A stretch of DNA of 64,000 bases from Termitomyces sp. T153. Taxonomy: Eukaryota > Basidiomycota > Agaricomycetes > Agaricales > Lyophyllaceae. Every line of letters starts with the position of its first letter. The first letter of the stretch is position 1. Shown piece after piece: positions 33,116 through 44,886 of this stretch. A model generated the notes under the pieces. That model was not told the origin of the DNA. It saw only the letters and a list, made by a program, of their open reading frames with translations, and ran no database searches. Where the stretch lies: the NCBI GenBank assembly GCA_018296165.2, contig JACKQL020000010.1:558001-622000 (forward strand), given 5' to 3'. The position numbers and the translations under genes are program-made.

Positions 33116-36100
33116 ATAAAGAATCCATTGCCTAATTGATTACAACACAATATCCATACTATATATCAGTCTATCAGTCTGCCATCCTCCATCTGAAATA
33201 TATGATGCAGTCTTCCTGACATCAATAGATCTGTTGATTTGCCAACACCCAACTCATATTTGCTGCCTTGCTAACACAAGGAACAAGCATACCAAAGAAT
33301 ACTGTTAGACAATACAATAATAAACAGCAGGTGCAGAACTCTGTAGACCATACATTTGAGTGCAATGTAAGAAGTCAAACTCCACACCCTGACTCAAATT
33401 GAGTGGTCAATGGATGGCACAACTGATCAAATCCCACTGGTGATGAGTGTTGGTGAAAGCATGACAAATACAAAAAGAATTGAGTTAATATACAGCAGAG
33501 AATCCCATTTTAACAGATGTATGGAGGAGTGCAATGGCAACCATGGTGGCCAATGGGATCATATTAATCAAAAGAGTGCAGAGCAATGAGAAAACACAAC
33601 AGGATGCACACAAACTAATACCTTTGAATATTATAGAGTATATTCATAAGTAGTTGCAACAGCCTCAGCATACTTGGATAGATACAAACAAGGCAATATA
33701 ACACCCTTGGGTTGCTTGACCCATATTGTAGCAAAGAACTCAGACTATGCCACAAGAACAAACACATGCACATGGATGATGTAATGTCTGATGAGAAGCA
33801 CAATGAGTACAATGGACATATCAAAGAAGAACAAGGGCTGCTCTAGCAAAAGGTGAAGAGTCATACCATGCTGATCTGGAGAAAGGAACACATCTAGAGG
33901 AAAGAGGGACATAACAGAAGAGCAGTAAGAGGAGCCATGGAGGGGGATGGGGAGGGGAGTTAGAGGACTCACAGGACTCAAATGGCTGAAACCAAAACCA
34001 AATATGCAAGTGTAAGCAGTGAACAGAGAATGGTCCAAACAGATGGAATGGACTGGAAAATGTGACTCCAACTGAGTCAACCTTGAACAGTTTTCTTTTG
34101 AAAGAGCTGACAAGAACCCTCTACAGAGTAGTGGGAATGTCAGCTATCTAAAACCAGTTGTCTACCATCAGGGAAAATCCTAACATGAAGAGGCAGAGAT
34201 TCTTGAGTTAGCTGAGTGTGCTTGATGTCATGAGGTGTAGGCATAGTCAAAACATTTGATGATATACAATCATGAGAATCAAGCAATTGACTTCAGTGAA
34301 GTTCATTGACATTTTTCAAATATATGCAAAATGGAAAATGGCTAAAGTTAAACCCACTCCTCCTCCCTCTCTGTAGGAAGGGTTGCTGCTAGCCACGAGA
34401 GTCTGATGGTCCAGCTTCTTGACTTGATCTAGAGATAGCACCATTGAGAAATATTCAATGGTGAAGTAAACCTGCAATCTAAAAGAAAGTCAGTCCAAAC
34501 TGACCTGTCACACAGCATTACATCAGTTGCTGATATCTGGGTAAAACAATGTATTAAGGTTTATCCCAAGTACAAAAGTAAAGAACAAGTAAACTGGAGA
34601 AAACATGGTCAAAAAGGCCTGGGATCTGTCTAAATAAAAGGGAAGAGGGCTTACTAGGCTACCTAAGATGCTGGGAGGAAGGAAGAACAGAAGCCCAGGA
34701 CATAGAATAGAAGGGGAAGGGAGTTTGGCATCAAGCACAATGGAGAATGCCCAAAAACTGCACAGAATAGAGCTGTAATCCCATCATGAAGTTGACTGGG
34801 GCTGGGAAATCCAGAGCTGATGAAATACAAGAACAAGATCACCAAGATAGCTGAGTGATCTGATCAATGGAAAGCCCTGAAAATAGAGAAAAGAGGGCAG
34901 AACATGGGAGAACACATAAAGAAGGGTGTAGAGCATGTTGTATCACATGTCAATAGGGTTATTGGATGTCTACAAAGCATGAAAATGCATGATGGAAGGT
35001 CAGGGGAGCAGGAATAACAGAATAAGTTTGTAGAAGAAGGAATAAAGTCAGACTAACAAAGATTAGCCCTGACTAAGAGGAAAATACATCTGACCTGCAT
35101 TATGGATGATGACAATGGTCTGTGCACAGACTAGAAAGTATAAATAGAAGGGGGACAAAGATTAAAAGTTTAAGTTTTGGTGTGATAGGCTCTGGGTCCT
35201 CAGTGTGTGGATTCCTTTGGCCCTGTTTGTTACTTCAAAATTGTTAGTGTTTCTGCATGGTAGTTCTTATTGTTATGGCCATCACAATCTATAACCTGAT
35301 CTATTAAAAACATTTAGAAACCTATTTTCAAGTGATATATTGTGTATTCAAGAGATAGCAAGTCCTGAACTTAGTGTTAAGTTGTATGACAAGCACATCA
35401 TTGCTTTTGCACAACAATCATCAGCTGCTTAGTGCACAATGCCTCTGCCATGTATCTCACTGCACAAACATTAACAACTGAATGACCAATTATGACCATG
35501 CTGAACAGGCAACAAGGCTAAGACAAGATAGGTGTGCCATCCCTGCATATTGTCCCCACTTATGCTCTTGAGCTTGCCCAGTAGGAGAGGGGAGAAATAG
35601 AGAGAAAAGGGGCCAAGGCAAGTACTCAATGCAACCATTCAGACATTCTGCTATATATGCAGATTGGTACAAGCAGATCCAGGTGTGTATAGGAGAAAGA
35701 GCAGACAGAAAGACTTTGGAAGAGAGGATAGCTTTTATTTTTAGGAGTGGCATGCATAGCATCTAGAATTTGCCCACATGTGATCAAAATTCAAAGTGTG
35801 CTCATTGAATGGATACATACTTTGTGTCACACTTGACCCTGTTCTGTGCAGATTTTTAGGAATGTCTTTATATTCAAGGGACTGATTATTATTCAAGAAG
35901 AACTGCTTTTTGACTGTGCTTCCCACCATGCAAACACCCAGTGTGTAAGGGCAACCTCTGAAGGCTGTGGCTCAATCACACAACTAGCAGAAGAAGATCC
36001 AAAGTCTATTTAGCATTGACAAGAAGTTCTCAAGTTCTAGCTACTCACCTGGTGGAGTGAGATCCAAAGAGAACAAGTCTAAGGATTAAGACTCAACAAC

Positions 36101-36865
36101 AACCAAATCTAGAATCTGTTCCAAAAACAGAAATACATTAAAAATGGCCTTGATATCCAGCCTCCAGGCATGGGACCATGTGAAAATATGACTGTTAGAT
36201 AGCTCTTGGTTGAAAGTGTTTGTCACCAGAAGATGGGAGGATGGGAATCCAGAAGATTGGTAAGGGAACATTGGCTGTGGAGAGTCTAAGCCAAGCCCAC
36301 TACTCATATCCTGACACTCTAGTTATGAGATGATATCAGGGGACCACACATTTCTGGATTACCATCTTGTTTTCTTTATTCCCAGTCAGCCTCTCACTTC
36401 CAGCCTCTCATCCTTTGGTCACAAGTACTTTCAACTCAGAGCTATCTGACAGTAGCACTTTGGCAGTGTTAGATGATTTGTGACTTGAGATTGAGGCCTT
36501 TTACAGTGGATTTCCATTTTTGGATCACATGACTTTGATAATGATGTCAGGCTCTGCACATGTGCAGAATCCAACATCATGTTTCCCACAGTACTTCTCA
36601 TGGTTTGTTGCTGTAAATTTGCAGTCCTGGCAACTGGAATCCTTAGACTTGTTCTCTTTGGATTTCCCTCTGCCAGTTGTGTGACTTAGCCACAACTTCC
36701 AGAGGTTGCCCTTACAGGTGAGTGACAAGGAGGCCAGCTAGAGGCATGACAGGCAAGGAGTGGGTGTCCAACAAAAGGCAAAGGCAGAGGGTGAGGCAGA
36801 AAGCAAGGGGCTGCACTGGCCAAGCTTACAGTCTCACTAGTGAATAGACCTGGAAGCAGTGCTAT
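33116..36865. other. AT-rich, CpG-poor repeat debris
   Basis: No domain recognised in either strand. The longest frames (for example 33745-34113 minus) are hydrophobic and look like chance. The base composition, with almost no CG, resembles the decayed elements around it. A TATAAATA stretch near 35140 could be an old promoter or LTR. Confidence 0.45.
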
Positions 36866-37326
36866 TGTCAGGACTGGGGATATTCTATCCCCTAGTTCTT
36901 CCTATAGACTACATCAGCTAGTATGATGACTACTACTACATGACTCAGAGGGGGTCACTGACTATGAGCTATGGACTAAGCAGGCTAGTATGTAAGAGGA
37001 GTAAGGTAAGCAACAATAATCAGCTGAGTGATGCAAAGACAAGGTATGTAACTAAGTATGGCACATAGAGTGGGTTTCAGAGGCTGGAGACCAGCTGACC
37101 TGTCAGGTGGTGGTGCCAAGCTGAAAAGGGAGTAAGAGAGGGATGGGCAGCCCCAGGGATAGCTAGATAGAGTGCCAAGCTCCACAAGCTAGGCCTGGCT
37201 AGGGTGGAACTAGTACAGAGGTCAGTGTACTCCCCCTAAGGAATGGGGTTACTTTCCCTCTTAGCTGCCCAAAGATAGACCAGATGCCTGTCAGAGATCA
37301 GTCCCCTTACAGAAACAAGACTGACA
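36866..37326 (-). mobile_element. LTR of a second gypsy-type family
   Basis: On the minus strand it starts TGTCAGTCTTG and ends CCAGTCCTGACA (461 bp, inverted TGTCAG/CTGACA ends). The bases beside it (37327-37338) are the complement of an AAGGGGGGTGA purine tract, so the internal region would lie to the right and this is the 3' LTR of a minus-strand element. The internal part is not recognisable. Confidence 0.55.
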
Positions 37327-37633
37327 TCACCCCCCTTCTGGCATGCAGCATCTTGACATACAGAGTAAAAGAAGTTGCAGATTCCTGGGTCAGCTGCTAA
37401 GACAGGGTAGATGCTTTAGATTACCTTTGGCAAACCAGGATGCATGCAATAAAAGTCCTGGATCAGAGCTGGCATATGTACATTTGCCTGCAATTCTAAA
37501 AAGATGTCTTCAATACTATATCTCCTCCACTTCATCTTGAGCTATAACTTTCACTAGGACACCCTACTATCCAGAGTTTCCTCCACTTTATACTCTGCAT
37601 CATCAACTAGAAATGGTGGTGGTGGCAGCTTAG

Positions 37634-37769
37634 TGTAACATTTCCATTACAATTCATGCAGCTTATGGTTCACACTCCATAAGTCAAAACAAATCATTGA
37701 TTCTGTTATATGAAGTATGAAGTAAGGTGCTGCCCTACATAATTACAGTAATTGTAGTTATAGGTAGTG
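37634..37769 (-). repeat. R1 repeat, copy 4, truncated
   Basis: Shares TTCACACTCC..AAGTCAAAAC and TATGAAGTAAGGTGCTGCC with the other copies and shows the complete end (TGTTACA on the minus strand). It is cut where a Tc1 fragment begins. Confidence 0.5.
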
Positions 37770-37980
37770 TCAGATCTTAACCCTATTGAACACCTCTGGG
37801 AGTACTTCAAGAAGCAGCTTGGGCAGTATGAAACACTTCCTCATAGTATGCATGAATTGTGGGAGAGGGTTGCAAAGAAGTGGGATGGAATACCAGCAAA
37901 AGTATGCCAAGGACTGATAGAAAGCATGCCTAGAAGGATTCAAGCAGTTATCAAGGCAAATGGAGAACATACAAAGTACT
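37767..37980 (+). pseudogene. Tc1/mariner transposase C-terminal fragment
   Basis: The frame reads SDLNPIEHLWEYFKKQL, then LPHSMHELWERVAKKWDGIP, VCQGLIESMPRRIQAVIKAN and GEHTKY. This is the end of Tc1-type transposases: DLNPIEHLW holds the third acidic position region and ESMPRR is a family hallmark. The catalytic N-terminal two thirds are missing and no terminal inverted repeat is visible. Confidence 0.85.
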
Positions 37981-38219
37981 CAATACCAAAATTAGAGATG
38001 CTCATCAAAAAATATAAGACATTGGAACAGTTTTATGAGCCACTGTATCAATCCTTGCTCACACAGCTTAGAACATGTTGTGCAGTCTATTTGATTCCCA
38101 GTGTCCAGGCTGTTCAAGGATGGAGCCAAAACTTTGAAAGCTAGTCACCTTACATAATTTTACATAAGCATTACATAAGGATTGATGGAACCCAGTTTGT
38201 TAAGGATTCTGGTCATCAC

Positions 38220-38570
38220 ATTACATAGCACAGCCACTTTTTCAGGAGTCATCACATAATATATAGACAAGCTATGGTCCATGCTTTTGGCATGGGCCTG
38301 TAGCTCTTGCTTCATCCCAGACCCAACCTCACTTTGTTTGGTTAGGTCCTCAATATTCTACTCAATGCTTAGTTCCAGACCCAACCTCACTTTGTTTGCT
38401 TGGGTCCTTGTATTTAAAATTCAATGCTAAGTCCCAGACCCAACCTCACTTTGTTCAGTTAGGTATTTGTATTTGTTAATTCAATGCCAAGTCCCAGATC
38501 CAACCTTACTTCATTCAGTTAGGTCTTTGTATTTTGTTGACTAAGTGTTGCTTCCTCTTACAATTCAATA
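38220..38570. repeat. Minisatellite, about 65-bp units
   Basis: At least four units around CAACCTCACTTTGTTTGGTT..AGGTCCTTGTATTT..CAATGCTAAGTCCCAGA, preceded by GGCATGGGCCTGTAGCTCTT. The same lead-in and units recur at 39395-39619 on the other side of the Helitron fragment. Confidence 0.7.
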
Positions 38571-38822
38571 TACTGAGATTTTATGTATAAACCAATCATG
38601 TATCTGTATTACATTATCAACAAAATACTACAATGTCCACTGGTATATATTAGAGATGCTGAAAATTATAAAAGTTAGTACAACCAAGTAATTATTGAAA
38701 CTGTCACCCTTACATTTGTGAACCATTAAGAATATCTATACTACACTGTCCAGCTATATACATTAGGTGCTGAAGTTCATAGAAGTTAGCAATTTCTTGC
38801 TTGTATCCATCAAAAATTATAC

Positions 38823-39200
38823 TTACATTTGTAAACCATTCAGTATTTCTTGATAGACAATATTTGCAGTCTTTCTTGATGTGTTTTCTGGGTCCAAAAT
38901 CACTTTGATATAATCTCCTGATGTGCACTGAGAAAGTGCAACATAAAGTTGGCCATGTGCAAAAACTCCTGATGCAAGGTCCAATCCAACATGCTTGACT
39001 GATTGACCCTGAGACTTGTTGACTGTCATAGCAAAGACCAATCAAACTGGGAATTGTCTCCTGCACAATGGAATTGGCAAATCTGCTTCAGAAACATTCA
39101 TGTTGATTCTTGGAATCAAAACAATTGATCCTGCAAACTTGGCATCCCCACTGATGATCCTACATCTGAGAACTCTAGTGCTGATGTGGGTGACAATTGT
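38823..39200 (-). pseudogene. Helitron RepHel helicase C-terminal fragment
   Basis: The minus-strand frame reads SGDAKFAGSIVLIPRINM, then LPIPLCRRQFPV, a TGA where Arg is expected, and [39 protein letters not shown] and TSGDYIKVI. This is the end of the Pif1-type helicase of Helitron Rep-helicase proteins (AMTINKSQGQS motif). The rest of the helicase and the Rep domain are absent. It lies between two copies of the minisatellite. Confidence 0.85.
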
Positions 39201-39394
39201 TTTACACATAGTCAAATGATGTTATATATTCATTCAACTTGTCTACTGTAATTTTTTTTTCAAGAAAGCACATTCAAATGGCCAAAAACAGCCAACTTGT
39301 ATCATGTTCACCCTTAAAAGACAATGCTTATGTAAGAATTGGTCAGCATTAGTCAGGCTTACTTCAGCACAATCCCAAAAAGTCATTGCATATA

Positions 39395-39619
39395 TAGGCA
39401 CAGCCACTTTCCCATGTCCATTGTTGCATAATATATAGAGACAAGCTATGGTCTGTGCTTTTGGCATGGGCCTGTAGCTCTTGCTTTATCCCAGACCAAA
39501 CCTCACTTTTTTCAGTTAGATCCTTGATATGCTACTCAATGCTAAGTTCCAGACTCAACCTCACTTTGTTTGGTTAGGTCCTTGTATTTCAAACTCAATG
39601 CTAAGTCCCAGACTCAACC
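39395..39619. repeat. Second copy of lead-in plus minisatellite, cut by an LTR
   Basis: Begins with the same cacagccactt..ataatatata..caagctatgg lead-in as 38225, then two minisatellite units, the second interrupted at 39620 by the LTR. Confidence 0.65.
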
Positions 39620-40632
39620 TGTCAGGTTCTGCTGACCATGGAGGCTCAGCTTAACTGGGTGAGTCTTTACTAGACAGACACAATGTCTTGTGCTTATACC
39701 TAGCACTCCAGGGATGGTGTGGACTTCATATACTTGTGAGGAGAAGCTAAGGGAAGCAGTCCAAGCAAGTCTGGGGTGGTCTGGCAAAGTCTAAGACTAA
39801 GTATATTAAATGTTGGGCTTGGGCAGGTGTCAGGTACAAGTCTGTAAGCAAGTGTATGGGCTGCAGGATAAGTGGAGGCTTTTCAAGTGATGGGAGCAGA
39901 GCCAGAGTTGTTGTAAGAATGTTTGAAGGGCTGTAGCATGTGCATGGAGTTTGTGATGATGTCAGAGTTGAAAGGAACTTAGAAATAATAAGGAAACAGA
40001 GATGGATGAGACAAGACAAAGTCAAGACAAGATGGAATTAAGAAAGGAAATAGATTTGAGACTGGAAATAGAAACAGAGGCAAGACCAGGAAATGTAACA
40101 GAGAGAAACACAAGACACAAGTAACCCAGTAAAGTAATTTCAAGACTAGAGTATGGAGTGCTACTCTACAACTTATAACTGACTACTGGAGAGCTCTGGG
40201 GGGTAGTGGGTCTGGCAGCAGGGCTTGTTGGGGCTGTGCAGAGCCGATGGGTGTTGGTTGTGATCAGGGTGTGGGCCATAGTGATATACTGATGGAATCA
40301 GTTGGGAATGTGGGCTGTTCCAGAGTTGTTGTGGTGCTCCAAAGCTGGTTGGGTAAATTAGGGTGACATACAGGTGATATATGCTAGCATCAGAAACAGT
40401 GGGAGAGGGTCCCAGGAGCTCAAGAGGGGCAGGGGGAGCATCAAAGGCCACAAGAAGGGTGTTGGAGTTAGTTAGGGGGCTGTTAGAGTTTGCCAAATAA
40501 GCATCAGAGTTACCTGGGGTGGGCATCATGGGTAAACAAATGTCAGGGGTGTTCAAGGGGGTGTTGGGGGGAACTCCAGAGGAGCAAGGTAGTTGGGAAC
40601 AAGGTCCAGAGTTCTGGGAGTGGGTCATGACA
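39620..40632 (-). mobile_element. Family A LTR, minus strand, decayed
   Basis: TGTCAGGTTCTGCTGACC...GTCATGACA, 1013 bp. CpG-poor like the old gypsy LTRs. No matching flank duplication (CAACC and CCAAG), and a second LTR piece in opposite orientation begins four bases on. Confidence 0.82.
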
Positions 40633-40635
40633 CCA

Positions 40636-41057
40636 AGTTCCTTTCAACTCTAATGTTATTACAAACTCTGCACCTACATTACAACTCCTCAAACATTCAT
40701 AAGTCAACTCCAGACCTTGCTCTCTGCTTGGCCCCAGAACCCATCACTCTTAATTGATCCCCCATCAAACTCCAGCTCTGCTCTCATCCACTGTGTAGCC
40801 TCTGCTTGCCCTACAGTCTATACATTCACCTATGGACTTGTGCCTGACACCCCTCCAAGCCCAATGCTTAATGTACATGCTCTTAGTCTTCCTTGGATCA
40901 CCCCAGACTTGTTTGGACCACTCCCCCTAGCCTCTTCTTACAATTATCTGAAGTCCAAACCACCCCAGAGTGCTAGGTTATAAGTGCAGGACATTGTGTC
41001 CACCTAATAAGGACTTGCCCAGTTAAGCTGAGCCCCTGTGGTCAGTGGAACCTGATA
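40636..41057 (+). mobile_element. Partial family A LTR, plus strand (3' half)
   Basis: From AAGTTCCTTTCAACTCT to CCTGATA it aligns with the last 0.42 kb of the LTR at 27442-28502. It is inverted relative to the LTR on its left, so the two form a head-to-head pair. Its end abuts R1 as at 28502. Confidence 0.78.
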
Positions 41058-41270
41058 ACAGCTCACACCTCATAAGTCAAAATCAGTTATATTCTGTCTA
41101 CAAAGTATGAAGTAAGGTGCTATCTTATATAATTATAGAAAGGTAATTATATGGTAGCATATAGGTAGCATCAGGTGATGCTACTGTAATAATAATAGTA
41201 CTATTAAATAAATACAGTATTATAAAGAATGCCAATAAGAGATAGTAATGAGGTGCTCTGTTACATACCC
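41058..41270 (-). repeat. R1 repeat, copy 3
   Basis: Same unit as 28503-28708, with the TGTAACAGAG end at 41265. It directly follows a family A LTR end, as copy 2 does. Confidence 0.55.
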
Positions 41271-41581
41271 TCCTTTTGAGTTTGGAACATACTCACATGA
41301 AGAGTATAACATAAGAAAAGGATGAGATACAGCATTCCACTTGGGGTACAGCACTTGAACTATAAGGGGACAGCCCCTTTAGGACTGTTCAACTCTATTC
41401 CAAGCTTAGTGGTGATCCACCATTCTAGCTCATCTGACATACTGCCTGTCATGTCCTGCACTCTTCTGTCCTCATTAGTTGCCTTCCATGAATCACATGC
41501 TTGGACATTACTCAGTATAGATTAATTGTTAGCCATGACTCTATACATACTACCAACAGATGAAGTAGTTATGTCAGTTGT

Positions 41582-41636
41582 TGTCAGGTTCTGCTGACCA
41601 CAGGGGCTCAGATCCACTGGGCAAGTCCTTACTAGT
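41582..41636 (-). mobile_element. Family A LTR end, truncated to about 55 bp
   Basis: TGTCAGGTTCTGCTGACC to CCTTACTAG, then an abrupt change to unrelated sequence. Confidence 0.7.
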
Positions 41637-44340
41637 TGTTGATGCAGCTAGCCCCACCAAGCCAGCCTTAGCAGTTGCTGATTTCAAAGACACAGCCATA
41701 GTAGTGGGCACCCCAAATTCAGGGTGCACATCCATCAGCCATTCTCTGCCAGTGAGTACTTGATCATCATAGGGCATCAATGGTGCCCTCTGAGTTGAGG
41801 AGCCCTCAACAAACACAGAAGGCTCAGTAAGAGCCTTCTTTGCTTCTGGAAGCTGGGGAGAAGACACTACATGCTTTCCCTTTCCTAGTGCTGATTAGAA
41901 GAGATCCAACCAGGCCTCATTTCTCTGATCTCTCACAACATCAAGTTTGTTCAGAACTTGAGCTGGTGCAAGTTGCATTACTGGGTTCATGAGGACATCA
42001 GGTCCAATGTCCTCTGGTACTCCAGCATTGTGTCAACACTGGAAGAGGTGAGTGATCTGCCCATCTGCAGTTGTAGAGGGTTTGGGCTCCTTAGCTTTGC
42101 TCTTCCCCTTCTCCTTGGCAGAGAAGCATCACTTGACCATCTTTCAGGTGGTCAACAAGGAGGTCTCACCCTCCTTTGCCAGTGTGGATGGCAACATTGC
42201 AGTTGCCTTTCCTTTTTCTTTATCTGATGGGGCAACTGCTGAGCACTCACCCCAATGCACTTAAAGACAAACTTGGTGCACTGGATAGATGCACTGCAGT
42301 TGGCAGAGGCAGGTATGACTATTGAGGAGGGACCAGCAACTCCATCAGTGCCATAATTGATGCTGGTCCATCATTGTTCATCTCCATCTCCTCCAATGAT
42401 GGTGGTGCAGGGACCATGATCCCTACTTGTGTTGAAATGGTGGCAGGTTGGTGTTGACCTGCCATACCCATTGCTCAGCTGAGTCCAGCCACTGGTGCTG
42501 GGGCCATAGGAAACTGTGACACCATGTATTGCTGGAACTCCTGCAACTATATAGGCTGTGTGGTCACTGGATATCCAAAATTTACTAGCAGAGGAGCCCT
42601 TGTTCCCCCACATCCTCTTTCCACTCTGCCATGCTGCAGAGGTACATGATACCTCTGCATTGGCAACTGCTGCATTGCCACAGCATAACTCAGTGGAGCC
42701 ATATCTCCTAGGCTCATTCCTATAGGCCTTGTGTCCCTTAACACTACTTGCCAACACCAACCCTGCTCCTAATAACTCCATATTTGGGGGCACTCTACCC
42801 CCCTGTACTCCTCCTCCTTATGAGCTCTGACCAGAGCTCAACAAATAATCTGGTGGACTTATATCCACCTCATTGGGCCATTTCTTTTTCTTTTCCAGTG
42901 GGTAACAAGTCCTTGTATACTGTATTGGCATGTAGCACCAACTTGGTAGAAGACAAAGAACAGTTGACTTTGCAGCTAGCCAAAAAAACTTGGCTGACCT
43001 AATCATTGATAGCTGCTGGCACAGCAGCCCCTTCCCCCCCAGCTTCTGGGCTAGGTCAACTTGACTTTGACCTTCTAGCTAATAAGGTCATCAACAAACC
43101 ATTTCTAATTGTCTGGCATGCTAAAATCATATGGCTCTGGCATTGCCTGGTTTGGGAATAGTGCATTGTCATTGGCCTTGTATAGTCACAGTAGTGACTT
43201 AAGATGTATCCTATGTTCCTGGAGTGCTTATGGTAACTCCAGCACATAGTTGGAGGTCTCATGATAGACCTCCAGAATTTTGTATGGTCCAACCCACTTA
43301 GGGCAGAGCATCCTAGCTATGCCTCTTAGGAGGTTGAGGTTCTTGGTTGAAAGACACACCAATGCACCTTCCTCCAGTTCAAGGTCTGGTTAGGGATGTG
43401 CATTAGAGGTGTGCATCTGAAAGACACATGCCTCAATGATTGCATTATGTACAGCAGTCAAGTTCTCAAGAGTATGGTGGGCAAACTGCTTGATCCCTCT
43501 GGGGATGACAGAGTCCAACCAAATCTCTTTCATCATTGATAGCATGTATCCACTGTTCAACTTGATAGTGCATACTTTGCTGTTTCAGATATGCTCATGT
43601 TAATTGCAAATTCTGTTAGGTCTATTCAACCTGCCCATCTGCAGATGAAAGGACATAGACATTAAGAGCCATGCTCTTAACAGTTTATGCAGTTCACACC
43701 ACCATTTTGACATGAATTTTGAGTCCCTGTCACTGACTATAGAGCTTGGGAGGCTGTGGAGTCTCACAATCTCTCACATGTAAATCCATGACAGCTGAGA
43801 CACTATCATAGTGGTGTGCACTAGTACAAGATGAACCATGCTTGTCATGTGATGGATAACTACCCACAAGTAGTTATACCCTCTGGACTCAGGGAATGGA
43901 CCTATGAAGTCCATGCCTATTGAGTCCCATGGCTTTATGAGCACAGGCAGGAAATGTAACTTCCCTGAAGAGAGCTGATTGCTCTCTTTTGCTTGCTAGT
44001 ACAACTGGCATGTGGTACAGAATGCTCACATGTCTGTAACCACAGTTGGCTACCAGTACCAACAACAGATATATTACATTGTCCTCTGTGTGCCAAAATG
44101 CCCAACCATGCTATATGCTTGGTCAAGTAGCTTGGTCACCACTTTCCACTCACAAGGTACACACAACACCTCATGACCCATGAAGTTGGTAGTCCAGATG
44201 AGTTTGTCTGACACTCTGAAGGATTCCTGTAAGCAGCACAACTCATCAACTAAATTCTATACATTGACTAAACCTTACACCTCAGACACATTTTGAGCAT
44301 GTCAGCCCTTCTTTGGCATGTACACATAGGGGTGGAGGAT
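41637..44340 (-). pseudogene. Integrase region of another Ty3/gypsy family, decayed
   Basis: Minus-strand frames between 44200 and 43000 read GHFGTQRTM, WYWWPTVVTDM-like zinc region with CTTCQ, then DFIGPFPESRGYNYLWVVIH, SLPSSIVSDRDSKFMSKWW (second catalytic Asp kept) and HLQMGRLNRPNRIC, where the catalytic Glu is lost. Downstream follow EEGALVCLSTKNLNLLRG, RMLCPKWVGPYKILEVYHE and LFPNQAMPEPYDF, the C-terminal integrase part. The sequence differs from family A and belongs to a separate gypsy family. The part nearer 42000 (a frame at 42371-42793) is not recognised. Stops and frameshifts throughout. Confidence 0.75.
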
Positions 44341-44886
44341 GTCTGAGTCCTCTTAGTAAAGGGAGATCTGGAAGCTTCTAGCTGATGCTCTATACTCAAA
44401 AGGAAGTCACACTAAGGTTATATCATCCATTAGTATTCTTGAAAAGAAAGATCACTGCTATCATGATATATGTTCTGATTCTGATTGTGTTCCTGAACTG
44501 ACCCAAAGTCATTCATCTGGCTTAATTCAACCTTTATGCAAACTGCTGTAAGAGAAGGCAACCCCATTCAGAAGAGAGGAAATCAACTCGGGCTATGAGG
44601 TTATATGCATCAGTGATCACTGGTTCAGGAAAATAGTCTACAAGGAGATTCTGAGAGTGTCTAGGTGACATGTGGTCACAAAGAGCCAAAAAATAAACAA
44701 CAATGATTAGGGGCTTCACTGGGAATTGAACCCAGGACCTGCATTGTGCCCTGGGTTCAAATCCCAGAAGAAATCAGAGCACATGACATTTGCACAAGAC
44801 TGGAGCACATGACCTTGTTGACAGGTCACATGACTTCCTGAGCACATGCTCCTGACAACCACATCTCCAGTCCATGCCTTTTTATC
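44341..44886. other. Non-coding decayed DNA with paired tRNA-like arms
   Basis: CCTGGGTTCAAATCCCAG (44750-44768) and, inverted, CTGGGAATTGAACCCAGG (44718-44736) both look like tRNA T-arms with B boxes. No acceptor or anticodon arm fits at the right distance, so this is not a tRNA gene; it may be a SINE or foldback remnant. Confidence 0.4.

Noticed and set aside
33745..34113. 122-codon hydrophobic minus-strand frame
   Set aside because: Surrounded by decayed repeats, no motif, no intron partner; likely chance.
44712..44772. tRNA gene
   Set aside because: Only T-arm-like pieces are present; no acceptor stem, D-arm or anticodon arm fits on either strand.
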